A stretch of 64,000 nt of DNA, taken from contig NC_092186.1 of the NCBI RefSeq assembly GCF_043641665.1, positions 20,392,501-20,456,500 of the forward strand. The letters are read 5' to 3'. Below are positions 13,274-24,954 of the stretch, one piece after another. The notes below the pieces were generated by a model. It was not told the DNA's origin. It worked only from the letters and a program-made list of their open reading frames with translations, and did not search any database. The stretch's first letter is position 1; each line of letters opens with the position of its first letter. Made by a program: the position numbers and the translations under genes. Source of the stretch: Enoplosus armatus. Taxonomy: Eukaryota; Chordata; Actinopteri; Centrarchiformes; Enoplosidae.

Positions 13274-13279
13274 TTTATT
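13274..13279 (-). terminator. babam1: babam1 poly(A) signal
   Basis: AATAAA on the minus strand about 110 nt after the babam1 stop codon, implying a very short 3' UTR. Confidence 0.65.
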
Positions 13280-13386
13280 GCTCTACAGCAGTTAATAAGG
13301 TGTACTTGGAAAACTCCTGCTCTTTTCTGATAATCTACAGTGTGTGAATTTCACAGAGAAACAGGGCTTTATGAGTGCGTGCCGTT

Positions 13387-15824
13387 TTAGACTGTAGCCT
13401 CAATGTCCTCGGGGTCTTCCCCCTCCAGCAGGCTGTATGACGCATGGCTCTGGAAAGGTCTTTGTAAAGGGTGAGCCAGAAGTTTGGCCATGCAGTTGTG
13501 CAGTTCGATGGCAGGTCCACTCAGGGCAACCTCGAAGCGATAGCACATGCCCTTTGTGTCCAGGTTGCAGAAAGAGGTGTAGTTGTCCTGGAGACAGAAA
13601 CCATACCAAATCGTTGAAATGCAGCACCTCTGGAAATATCCAGATTATACCATCCTGTGAAAAGCTGTTATATCTAAGTAGGTTTTCACAACATCCCTCC
13701 ACACTCTTCAGGGTTAGTATTTAATGAATTCACTGCAAATACAGAAAGGTACTTTCGCTTTCCCTCACATTACTTTTGCGAAACCTCACAATAAATTCTG
13801 TGTTTTTGCAATTCCCCCTGATCCATAGGAACAGTTAGTTTGTTGATCCAGTCTAGTCATAACACACAGGGAAATGCTGCTGCATTCTACATGAGCTGCA
13901 GAGGTCGGATAGCACATGCAGGTACACCAGCCAGGAGCAGGGTGGCAGTAGTGCATGTAGTTAGTGTTGCTCCCATTATAAACTAATGTGTCATAACAAC
14001 CAAAGCACAGCCGCGGCTACAGCCACAATCACAGGTGCTCCGCTAGATATCTATGTAGCTGCAATGACAAGAAGATCTCTCAAACAGGCAAGACACAAGT
14101 TAGTCCTGAAATACATCACACTAAACTAATTTGAGGCACGCTGCAGCATACATCCTGGTACACAATCAAAATTGATCATTGTCCCTTCATCAGCTTATTC
14201 ACTCACCCTCCAGCTGGTCTCGTCTCCCTGCTCCTCCACCCCGTTGTGTAGGTAGACCACATCAAAGAAAAAATATGGAGACTGCAGCATTTTCTGTGGC
14301 AGGACACAAGAACAAGAAAGACTTTCACTTCAGTGTAAGGTTCAAAGCAAGTCGACAATATAATAAGAGAAAAAAAAGAGGATCAGGAGGGAAATCACAT
14401 TCACAAAGAGAATTCACTGGAAGAGGGATTTCTCAGCAGTGCTCATACTTACACTAACAGCCTCAGAAGGGTTGAACTGAAGCTGTCCAGCATGACGGCT
14501 GTAGATGAGCACAGTCCGCACCACATATGGAGGAGGGATGGTCTGAATATTCTCCATCAACGGCAGCTCGATCTTCTGACGACTACGAAGACAACAGAAG
14601 AAGAGATGACTTTCAGTTCATGTATCTCAAGAAACCAAAAAGGTTTATAGTCTGTCAGTACTTACATTACATTAAGAAGATCTTCCAGGTCTACAGAGGA
14701 CAGTTAAGGCTAACACTTGTCAAGTAGAATGTTTTTATGTCCTATGTATCACTTTATAGTAGGAAATGTGTCTTCATTGTTTAGGAGTCAGTTTTGAATG
14801 AAAGGATACTGAAAGACTCGCACATATTGGTCTCAAGGTCATACAGACAGCTGCACAGCTCCCTGGGGTCAGAGGTGAAGCCTGACAACTGAAACACATA
14901 CACAAACACATAAGAAGAGGAAAAAAGAAGACAATGTTCTAGAAAAATGGGAGACATGTTGCACAGATGCATCCCATCGGCACTGTATGTAACATCTGGA
15001 GCAGATTAAAACATTCCTGTACTCACCCACAGAGCGTCATCATTGACTACCACCAGGGCAAACTCATGCCGTTTGTCAATCTTGTGTTTCGTTCTGACAA
15101 ACATCTCAATCATCTTCTGGCATATGTTCAGGGCATTCGTTTTAGTCCTAAGTGGAAAGTCACATTAGGCTGTGATGACAAATGAAATACTACCACTGGG
15201 GAATTTACTTTACTTTCCTGGAGCTTACCCATTAAAAGACTCCAACTTTGGCAAAGACATCTCTTCGGAAAGATCTAAGCAGATGATCTGGAGTGAGGAA
15301 GACAACACCAGATAGTAAAAGCCTATGGTGAAAGCAAGTCTTAATTTTCATGTGAAACATAAATCAGAACTCTAATGTGGACCTACCACTTTCTCAGCAC
15401 AGTTGACTCTGGGAACTCTGAGCTGGTACTCTGCTGGAGGAGGGATGGAGGTTGTCAATGTGGGCTGCTGCTGTGTGGGCTTCGGCCTCTCTTTGGCTGC
15501 AACAGCAGCAGTGGACAGTGGCACTGTGGCACTGGCTGCTGCAGCCGCCGCTGATGCTACTGCAGCAGGGGCTACAGTCTGAGCTGCTGCTGCTGAGACG
15601 GTTGTGGTGGTGGAACTTGGAGGACTGTCGCTGGTTGAAGCCTCGCCCTCCCCCTCAACACGACTTCCCACAGCAGGCTGAGATATGTTGGGGCTACTGT
15701 TTCCTCCGAGGCTGCCCGTGCTGCTGCGACGGTCCTCAGCACCTTCAGGGTTGGAGCGTGTCCGAGGTCGCAGCTCCACCAGACGCTCCTCTCCATCTGC
15801 TGGGCCCGGCTCTGGCGTCTCCAT
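13387..15824 (-). CDS. babam1: BRISC and BRCA1-A complex member 1 (MERIT40/NBA1)
   Basis: Eight coding exons on the minus strand: 15824-15387, 15287-15229, 15147-15027, 14888-14810, 14690-14666, 14582-14453, 14293-14207, 13587-13387. The total is 1140 nt, 379 aa (human 329). MERIT40 is the VWA-like scaffold of the BRCA1-A and BRISC K63-deubiquitinase complexes, acting in DNA repair, spindle assembly and cytokine-receptor turnover. Seen here: the conserved RPRTRSNPEGAEDR block near the N-terminus, then a Ser/Thr/Ala-rich disordered extension, then RVNCAEKV-IICLDLSEEM opening the VWA fold, LSGFTSDPRELCSCLYDLET, TIPPPYVVRT, SPYFFFDVVYLHNG and the C-terminal LLAHPLQRP-F-QSHASYSLLE tail. The ATG at 15824 is chosen because an acceptor (TTAG) lies 18 nt upstream and METPEPG precedes the conserved block. 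The extra length versus human is in the low-complexity N-terminus. Exon 14690-14666 is only 25 nt yet conserves the Asn-Leu-Glu of the human protein. Confidence 0.95.
14666..14690 (-). other. babam1: babam1 25-nt microexon
   Basis: Flanked by CTCTGTAG and GTAAGT on the minus strand. It enters in phase 1 and leaves in phase 2, encoding N-L-E-D-L-L-N-V-I with the split codons. The human protein has NLEGLFSLI at the same place, so the exon is real. Confidence 0.9.
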
Positions 15825-16474
15825 GGATACACAGGTTGCTAAGGAAGTGGAGATGGTGAGTTTGGCTGTGCGGCAAGTTAGGTTAGCCATGAAAAGAAAC
15901 TACTAATACATTTATAACCAGAATTTCCTTTCAATGTATCTTTGGTTGGCAGCCACCAATATCAAAATGTAAATAACATTAAAAGTCACCAAGTGTTCTT
16001 TCTACCTGCCTCTTAAAAAATACCAGCAACAACTGCAAGTACAAGACAACTGTCTATAAATCCTAAAAAATCTAAACAAAAGCTACTTTAAAAAGTCAAC
16101 ACAGATCCTACAAAGGGCACAAGAAGGCTGCATGAATCTCAGTATTACCGCACTGTCTACATACCAAATAAATGATGCCAGTACACAATAAATGTGCGGG
16201 TCTGTCTGTATGAACGCAGCGTGTAGCTAACTGGGACAACTAAACGGGGGTGTTTCAGCTCCACAGAATGGATGGTTTAGTTAGAAACGCATCACTCGTA
16301 CAGAAAGCCAGACAGTGAGTCCATGTAGCGGACAGGCTGGTAGAGCCAGGTGATGTTTGGTGACAGTGCAGTAGCAATGAGAGCTGTTAGCATTAGCTTC
16401 AAGAGAAATTAGAGCAAAGCAGACGACTCGAGACGTATGAAATATGTTATGTTAAAAAAAGCAAGCAGACTTAC

Positions 16475-16560
16475 GTGATAAGTGTCTGCGAAACCTCTAG
16501 GATTAAAATAAAGTGAAACTCATTGAAAGTTGCAAAATATTTCAACGACGAGCTACCATT
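16475..16560 (-). other. babam1: babam1 non-coding exon 1 (approximate 5' end)
   Basis: A CAC|GTAAGT donor lies on the minus strand at 16475/16474, just downstream of an ETS-rich promoter. The coding exon begins after an intronic acceptor about 18 nt 5' of the ATG. So the first exon is probably non-coding. Its upstream limit is a guess. Confidence 0.55.
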
Positions 16561-16635
16561 TGTTTTGATCGGACGACTTCCTTACCGGAAATGATCAAAC
16601 CCGGAACTGCGAAGAGCCATAGCATTATGGGTAAT
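16560..16635 (-). promoter_or_regulatory. babam1: babam1 promoter with ETS-motif cluster
   Basis: Within 76 nt there are CCGGAA at 16585-16590, CCGGAA at 16601-16606 and ACTTCC (reverse of GGAAGT) at 16576-16581. There is no TATA box. This is the usual shape of a housekeeping-gene promoter and lies directly upstream of the inferred first exon. The repeat at 16743 begins about 110 nt further out. Confidence 0.5.
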
Positions 16636-16742
16636 GACGTTTCTTGCCTTTCTTGTGTTTCTCGATTGTAACTTCATGCATTTTTCTATTTACATAACAT
16701 CATAGTATATACTTCTATCATTTTTTGAGTAGATATAGTATG

Positions 16743-17545
16743 CAGTGGTGGGAAGTACATTTACTCATGTTCTGTACTTAAGTGCGAATTTGGGTACTTG
16801 TACTTCATGCCACTTTCTACTTCTTTCTTTCTACTACATTGAAATGTTGTACTTTTTACTTCACTACATTATACAAGTAGAGCTGAAACGATTAGTCGAT
16901 TAATCAATTAGATGATTAATCAGAAAATGAATTAGCAATTGTTTTGATAATCGTTTCAGTCAGTTTTCATGCAAAAAACAATTAATGGTTCCAGCTTCTA
17001 AATTGTGAGAATTACTGCATTTCATTTTAACTATTTTAATCATTTCAATTTATCTTTAATAATCTGGAATCCTGTACTATTGGTTGGGCAAAACAAGGCA
17101 TTGTGAAGGTGTCACTTTGGGCTCTGGGTAATTGTGACGAGCATTTATCACTATTTTCTGAATTTTTACAAACCGAACAATCAATCAATTAATTGAGACA
17201 ATAATCAGCAGAATAATCCATAATGAAAATAATCATTAGTTGCAATCTGATACAAACTAGTTAAAAATGAGCTCCACCTCAATCAAATACATCATTAAAA
17301 TCCAGCTTTTACATTAATACATGAATAATAATTATCTAATGATATAATATATAACAGTATAACAGTCACAGGGGACATTTTTCTTATTTGAGTACCATTA
17401 ATACTTTTAAGTACATTTTCCTGATTATACATACTTTTACTTAAGTAACTTTATCAATGCAGGACTTTTACTTTAACAGAGTATTTTTACAGAGTGGTAT
17501 TAATACTTTTACATAAGTAGAGGATCTGAATACTCTGAGTACTGA
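16743..17545. repeat. near-complete family A element containing family B sequence
   Basis: Starts CAGTGGTGGGAAGTACATTT and ends AGTAGAGGATCTGAATACTC. The end is the reverse complement of the start of the 27285 copy (GTATTCAGATCCTTTACT), so the two copies are in opposite orientation. The middle (about 16872-17262) contains the TCGATTAATCAATTAGATGA / AATAATCATTAGTTGCAA block also found at 47755, 59905 and 63600. No ORF; probably a non-autonomous DNA transposon. It fills much of the babam1-ushbp1 divergent interval. Confidence 0.65.
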
Positions 17546-17875
17546 CAGTACGTATCCAGAGTAGTCTACTAAAGCCAAAAAAAAGGCATGGAATCTAACT
17601 GTGGACAAAACAGGAAAGAACACAAGGTGACGGGGAATGGGTGGGGATGACTTTCTGAGTGTTTTCCACTTACTTCATTCATCATACTAAACACTGTTTG
17701 GCAGACATGCAGAGAGCAACCTGCAGTAGTGACTGACTAATTATTGGAAAATATGATAACACAAAGAAGCAGGACCGAAGAAAACATCCTCTCATTTTGT
17801 CAAATGTTAAATTGTAGGCAGTGAACGGACACAACAGGAACTAAATCACTGCCACAGACATCAGGATCAAGAAGT

Positions 17876-20800
17876 ATGGAGGTAAGACCTGATTTGACCA
17901 TTGTGAATCAAAAGCAGAATTTTTAATGAGTAATATTACTGACTGAGTACATATACAATATGTGAGGGATCTTTACTACGTTCAAATGCTAAATGAATTT
18001 GAAACTCTAAATTGCCAGAAATTGTAAATTTGAGTGTTTATCTGGTGACGTTATTACCTTATTGCCCAGTGCCTGCTTGGGTAGCCTTTCTGTGAGTCTG
18101 AATAGGAATAGGTGGGTATGTATTATGTATTACTGGCTGGATAAAGAATTTAAAGTATGTCACCAACTATCGCAACTATGTTAAAATTCACACGATCCAA
18201 AGATAGGCATTGCAAATTGTATCATTTTGGCATATTTATAGGCATCATATGCACTTTATAGCAGAAAAGAGACATTTTGTTCTAATTTGATGTTTTAGGC
18301 ATTTAGCCGACATTCTTTGTGCACAACAAAACATGGTTTGGTCCAAAAATATTTGCTCAGCAGGAAGTTGGATCTCAGGATGTTTTAGTTTCCTTTTCCG
18401 CTGCTTGAAACAATAGCCGCTAAATAGTGCAGCAACAATGTCTGGTTCAAGAGCGTAGTAGATTTTTAATGTGGATATATATTCAGGGATATTTAGCTAA
18501 GTTTAATTATGAGGCACTGGAGGATTATTATTCAACAACAAGAACATACATATTGTGTTTATTATATTGGTACACCTATATGAGTAGATTTCAAGGGAAA
18601 AAGAAGAAATTTGCTTTAATATACAGTAAAAAGCTAATAATAATTATGACTCAAATAAGGCCCACCAAGTTATTTTCTAACAATCCGAATACAACTTCCT
18701 GTTTGTGCAGGATTCCAGCCTGGTCAGATGTGACAGCTTGGATGCTGGGTCAGGGTGTGACATGGAGGTGATGACACCCATTGACCATATGATCCTTGAC
18801 TCTGATGGCTCTGACCCCACAGCAAACCTCGAGCCTTCACCAGCAGAACTGGCTCAGTGTGAGGCTGAAGTGGGCACACTCCTCAGCATCATTGCTGAAC
18901 TGAGCAAGAAGATGGGGTCATTAAAGGCACCAAGGTAACGTTAGTGAAAAGAGCAATGACATGTTGATTTACATATTTTGCCATCAATAAATTGTTTGGT
19001 CTGCTTATGGCTTGGCTCAAAATAAACACAGTGGTACTTGCTAGCAAAATGTTAATGCTGCTTGTGTTCTGCAGTGAACCAGGGGACTTGAGACCACCAG
19101 GACCATCCAGGCCTCTGGTTCCAGACCTCCTGTCCCACAGGCTGGCCAGGTGCAGCCCAGAAAGGAACACTGCCTCTGCTGCCACATCTAAACCTCCACC
19201 GACTGGCCGAGGTTGGCACTGACACAGAATAACAGGCCATTTTACTTTAAATATTTACTCTGTAAAAGACAGCAAGTCATCTTGAGGAAAAGCAAGCAAT
19301 ATCCGTGTTTTTTCATTCATAGAGAGGAGCTTTTCTAGTCTAATAAAATATAAAACTGCCCCTCACTTCATCTAACATGATTAACTGCACCTCTGCTTGT
19401 CTTCCACAAGGGGGCAGTAGTGTAGTGTGGACTAAACTCCAGGAGGTTTTGTCATCAGTGGAGGACTCCATCAGCTGTAAAAGGTCCTGGGCCGCCCCCA
19501 TGACAGCTTCTGACCAGGACAAGCACAAAGAGCATCTGATAGCAGCCCAGGAGAGCTGGCTTAAGGCCACTCAGGTGTTAAAACAGTTTCACATTCTCAT
19601 AATTCTTTAATGTATTTGATTTTTTTTCATTACAACTGCAAAGTCAAATTTACTGACGACTTTCGCAAAACTAACTTAATGCAATGCAAAAATACTATAA
19701 ATTCCAAAGATGTCACAGACATATCAAGTATTGCTGTGTCTCTGAGTTTTAATGGATCACTTTAGAGAAAAATATGTCATTGTTCAGGCTATCTTTAGAC
19801 TCCCATCAGTCCCTGTAGTAATTTTGGCTAACTGGTTGCAGATATTGGAGGACATGGAAAGAGAGTTCGGGATTTCGTGCCCATCAGGACTGCCAAATGA
19901 CCAGTATCAGGAGGACATCCTGGATCTGGAGAAGCGTGACTCTGCTCTCAGAAGCACCTTTCAGAGTCACCAGGAGGAGCTGGAGAGAGCACAAACCACC
20001 ATCAGCCAGATGGAAGAGGAGAAGAACAAGGTGGGAGATGCTCCGCTATCAGATATGTTCATGAGGCGAAATTTAAAAATGGCAAAAACATGAATCAATC
20101 AATCTTTCAGCTGGTTGGTCTCCATAAGGCCTGGAGGTCAGGCAGTCGCTCTCCTTCCTACCGGCCCACTGCTGGGGCTCTCAGTCCAGACTGGGCGTCT
20201 CCTCCCTTCCCTGGTTCACCTTTACTCCACAGAAGAACAGCCAGAGCTGTAACGCCTTTGTCTGTGGGTGGGGATGGTTCTCCACTGGGCTCTGTAAACT
20301 CATGTAGTCCTTGTCCGAGCCCCAACAGCCTGGAGTCTGAGACAGAACGACTGAACAGGCGAGTCTGAGGAGCAGCTCAGGAAAGTAACAAAAAACAGCT
20401 ACAGCACACTGTCGACACTTATATTACATTTATTGAATAGCTATGTTTTGGTCCAAGGTAACCTTTGTCAAGCATATTGGTATATTGCATTCATACAAAG
20501 ACAAAGGTGCAAACAAGACACTCACACACATACTGTGCAAGTGAACAGGCTGAGTATATTTAATAGCTTCTTTGACCTTTGAAGAGCAGCAAGCTAGCTA
20601 ATGTAGGTAAGTCGGCATGGCTACATCTAAATATAGCTAGAAACCAGTGACTATGATATTTTTTAGTGGATTATTTGATGGAGTGTTAACTCAACCAATA
20701 CGGTAAAACTGTTTCTTGCATAGAAGCTTTACTATTTGTACAATTAAAACTCTTTATAAACAAAGGTGTTTTATAAAGATTTTTCTCTTGACCCCCTCAT

Positions 20801-21314
20801 CTTCCCTCTGCAGGTGCATTGAGAGGCTGAGGGCCAGAAATGAACGGCTGACTGCAGCTCTGGAGCGAAGGAAGGGCGAGTCAGAACTGATCAGTATTAC
20901 ACTAAACAGACTTGAGGCTGACTGCTCGGCCCTGCAGACGGCTCTCAGATACTGGTACACACATAAAACACACTTGGCATACAAGTACAAAGGCCTGTCT
21001 GCACACATATGCATACTGTTTGTCCGTAACGTTCTCTGACATCTGTCAAAACAATGAATGTGCACAGGTCAGCAATCTAACAGTATTAATGTGGGTTCTT
21101 CTCATCTAGTGAGGTCGTGTGTTTTGTCTTTGTGCTTGTGATTGACAGTGAGGAGTGTGAAGAGGCCTATAGCGAGCTGCTGTCACTTTATGACGCCAAG
21201 AAGCAGCAAAGCATTCCTCTGCAGACAGACTCAGCAGGTGTTTGAATACCATGTTTTAATACTTCTTTCAACTCAGTGCACACATTCACTTACATATACA
21301 GTAGCTATGCTTGT

Positions 21315-21346
<32 letters not shown>

Positions 21347-24300
21347 TTCAGGCTCACAGTTTTTTCTCTCATCAGAGGCAGTCGGTGACAGGCAGCAGCC
21401 CGACAGTCCATCAGCTCAGCTCAGGAAAATGGGAACTGAAGAGCTGTCCACCTCCTTCTCAACAGCAGGGGTCACAGAGGAGACGGAAACACAGAGTCGC
21501 ACAGGGCAGAGGTGACGTTTCAAAGTACTCTTTGCACATTCAAGCACAGTAATAGGCAGGGGTGGAGAGGAAAATATGTGTCAATGATGAAAGGATGAAA
21601 GTTTACAAACACTGCATACATCATTCTGTCCCACCACCAAATATCTACATGCTATTGACTTTAAAAGCTGTCACTCAATGAAGTGTGAAAATAATAAAGA
21701 ACTTGTGAATTAACTGAAAGATTGCCATCTCTTGAACCAAGTTCTTGTCAGGTCCCTCATTACCTGTAACCCCACAGGACACCTGAGCTGGTGGAGCGAG
21801 AGGCTGTTCTCCGTCAGCAAATTGAGCGCCTGAAGAAGGACCGGGCAGCCATTTGTCTACCTAAGCCAAGCCCAGGAGCTGAGCACAAAATGAACCACGA
21901 AACTGGTCATCCGGCTGGATCAAGAGGGGGACATGTGACTAAAGATAACGCCAAACCTCCTGATACCAAGAAAGAGAAGGCTTCCCTCTTCTATGAACTC
22001 ATCACTGTCAGGGTAGGAGAAATCAAGAGGCTGCCACGAAATCAAGATCCTACCACATCACAGCCAAAACCTTCCATGCACGGAGACGATGAGATAAAAG
22101 CAGCTTTTGGCTTTTCCTAATGTCATAGTTCTCTTTATATTTAAATGTATGCTGTACTACATCACACTTGGCTCACAATGCCAAAACACAGTGTTTGGAG
22201 TGTAATATACAGAACATGTACGAGACACTGCCGGCAGATCTCATTCTCATATATCTCGTGAGGTCAGCGAGCACTGAGAGACCTGAAACTGGTAAAGCAT
22301 TAATTAAAGGAATAGTTTAACATTTTGAACATGAAGACCAGAAACAGGGCGAAACAACTAGCCTGTCTAAAGGTAACAAAATCCACCTATCCAGCTGGGG
22401 ACCTCTGTTACATGTCATACCCCTCTCTGTCTGTCTCTTCCCCCTTGTTTCCTGTCGGAGCTATACTGTCCCATCCAATAAAGGTGAAAATGCCACAAAA
22501 AGAAATCTTAAAAACTTTCCTATAGTCCTGTTGCCATCATTAGATTTCCAGTTAACCAGCAAGACTCCAGGAGTCTCACACATAACACCCTGTAAAAACA
22601 AACAAGCAAACAAACAAGATATAACTTGCTAATTAGGGAGCGTTACAGGTGCTATCTGTTTCCCCGTTTCCCAGCTAGAGAGATCAATATAGGTTTCAAA
22701 ACATTTCTGACCATCATATAAAAATTCTACACATAGATGCTTTAATACATACCTCAAACAGTTGCCTCAAAAGTGGAGGTAAACCTCTACAAAACTGTCT
22801 ACATCTCGTGTTTCTGGCACTGATGCGTAAAGTCTTCCACCAGCTTCACTTACTTACTTATCTGCGTTCAACTATTTATATATTATGATTCATGGTTTAA
22901 CTGTTTATGTTCAGGAGGAGATGTCAGATCTGCGCTCTCTAATCCGCCTCAAGGAGAAAGAGCTGAGGTGTCTGGAGTGGAGTCTAATGGCCCAGAAGGC
23001 CCAGGAAGCAGCTGGAGCTTTCGTTCCAGAAAGCCTTAGAGAGGAGCTGGAGGATCGAAAGACCGAACAACAGGTAGGACACACTCCTACAGTAGCAACA
23101 GAGACTCTTTTTTTTTTTTTTTTTACATTTTCAAAAGTCAAGGTGAAACGAGCAAGAGGGAGCAGGACGTCGGCCTATTGTGGCAGACCCGATTCAAATC
23201 TGGGTGTCCCACATGGGAAATCACACATCTACCAAAGCAGAATCCCTCCAGGCCAAGAGAGATATTTTGGTTCTACAAGGTCTTCTGCTGGGCTGTCCTG
23301 TCGCGGCAGCACAGATTCATACCACACACCACTGTCATTTTCAAGTGAGAAAGAACAGCTACTTCAGGTTAACACAGCTGTCCGTCTGTTACTGTAGACA
23401 CAGGGCATCAGAAACAATGGCAGCTGCACAGACTGCTGTGCCTCAAGGGTTAAAATGTCCCTCTAAAACTGGCTTCTTCTTCCTCAACATTTATTTTCAA
23501 TGGTTTAAAAGAACAGGTTTTATATAGGTGCTCATGGTCCGACCAAGCATCCCTTGGTTTTGCAAGGTGATCAAGGAAAAAAAAAAATTGATTTTTTCTA
23601 ACTTTTCTCTAATCTTTCAACACTGCTTCACTTCGGAAGGTCACAAGCTGAAAAGGATTGGGACCGCTGCTTTAGAAAATTGTGTATATCATGTTCATCA
23701 ATGCAGAATTGAATGGGAAGGGGCTTTTGAGCTTTAAAGATAATCCTAATTTAATGTTATGTTTCAGAGGCACTGTGAAAATGCAGCTAAACTGGGTAGT
23801 GATGGGGACCTCGCTGGGTCTCGAACCAGACCCATTCTGAAAGAGCTGCAGGCCGTCCTGCAAAGGTGAGACATTGTCCTTTCTCTGTAGTCCAAAGTTT
23901 AAAGCAAGGAAACCTGATAAATTAATGTATGTAATGTCACCTGGAGAAATCAGAGTATTCACAGAGCGTACCTGACGAATGTAGTCAGTGTAGAAAATGA
24001 ATCATTCAGACATCTGTTGTCTGGTTTTATCTGTTGCTTAGTAACACTATCAGCAGAAATGCAGGCTTTGGACATAAAGGGCTTCTAGTTCTTTTCATCA
24101 GGTGCTTCAGAGAGCATCCTTTTTTTCTCTTCTGACCTCGAGTAGTGAATACTTCTAAACAAACCACTGCCGTTCAGTCTTTACGTCACATTCACTCTAA
24201 AGTCAAGGGTACATCATAAAGACGTTGATGATTTCTTTACATAGATTTTATAAGGTTTCTCTTAATCACAATGACTGACATGTTGTTACCCCTTCTGTTT

Positions 24301-24777
24301 CCTCCGGTCTTACTTTTGTTCTCAGGGAGCAAGCCCTGAAGAAGAGACTGGCTTTAGTCCATGACTCACTAAACACAGCTCTGTCAGAGAGCACTTCCCA
24401 CAGGAGGGACAACGAAGAGCAGATTGCTCGGCTCACTCAAGCTCACAGGTAAGTATCACAAGAAAGGTATAATAGACATGTTTCATTTTTGTCTTTGTTC
24501 GTCATCATCCTTCTGCATCTGCAACCGAAGCTAAGAAAGTCGTAGTTCTGTAGCGTCATTGTTAATGTTAATTAATGTTAATTGTATCTCTGTGGGTTTC
24601 TTCCGTTCCAGTAAAGCTTTGAGTTCGTACCGGCAGATTCGCAGGAAGTATCGGGAGCAGGTGTGGAGGCTGGAGCAGAAAGTGGCAGCCATGACGGAGA
24701 GTCACCACCACCAGAGTGGAGCACCGAAAGCTGCAGGGGAGGCCTTGGAGTGGAGGAGGGAAGAGACTGTTCTGTGA
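17876..24777 (+). CDS. ushbp1: USH1C-binding protein 1 (harmonin-binding, MCC paralog)
   Basis: Fourteen coding exons: 17876-17881, 18711-18934, 19075-19211, 19411-19574, 19842-20030, 20111-20358, 20814-20954, 21149-21237, 21376-21511, 21778-22012, 22915-23073, 23768-23865, 24326-24448, 24612-24777. The total is 2115 nt, 704 aa (human USHBP1 is 703). It is a coiled-coil protein of the MCC family that binds the PDZ domain of harmonin (USH1C). MCC-like blocks seen in order: LLSIIAELSKKM, a QEVLSSVEDSI stretch, ETERLN-R-CIERLRARNERL, QQIERLKKDRAAI, EEMSDLRSLIRLKEKEL, and a C-terminal YRQIRRKYREQVWRLEQKV coil. The C-terminus is ETVL, a class I PDZ ligand. Synteny (next to babam1) picks USHBP1 over MCC. 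The first coding exon holds only Met-Glu before GTAAGA. Intron 6 has a GC donor (20359-20360). Phase closes at every junction. The exon 3 donor (GTTGGC) is weak, so that boundary is the least sure. Confidence 0.92.
20359..20360 (+). other. ushbp1: non-canonical GC splice donor, ushbp1 intron 6
   Basis: The junction reads AACAG|GCGAGT. Exon 6 must end in phase 2 because exon 7 starts with one base completing an Arg codon, giving ETERLN-R-CIERL in line with MCC. The nearest GT (after the next codon) would leave in phase 0 and break the frame. Confidence 0.75.
21318..21346. repeat. CA dinucleotide microsatellite
   Basis: About 14 CA units in ushbp1 intron 8, about 30 nt before the acceptor of exon 9. 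Confidence 0.95.
22302..22740. repeat. dispersed repeat, family C (diverged foldback type)
   Basis: Sits in ushbp1 intron 10. It carries AAAGGAATAGTTTAACATTT at the left, the words 'GAAACAGGGCGAAACA' and 'AAAGGTAACAAAATCC', and a right-hand part with CTGTTTCCCCGTTTCCCAGC. These match the arms of the clear foldback at 46325-46742. Confidence 0.55.
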
Positions 24778-24954
24778 TCATTCAGTCAGTTCCTAATAGT
24801 CACATTTAGCCACATCAACTACAGTGTACAGTCCTGCTGAGTTCAAGTCACTCATTTATATTTTGGTTGGTGAAGTTATTGCACATTACAGATAAAAGCC
24901 TCATCACTGCAGGATTGATTTCATGTCATGTTAGCAGCTTGGCTATATGGATAG

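Noticed and set aside
15452..15859. 135-codon plus-strand open frame
   Set aside because: Lies wholly antisense to babam1 coding exon 2; its composition (Trp, Leu, Gln runs) is the complement of the Ala/Ser-rich coding sequence.
20341..20368. ushbp1 exon 6 reading through to a TGA stop
   Set aside because: Would truncate the protein before five clearly MCC-like downstream segments that all splice in phase.
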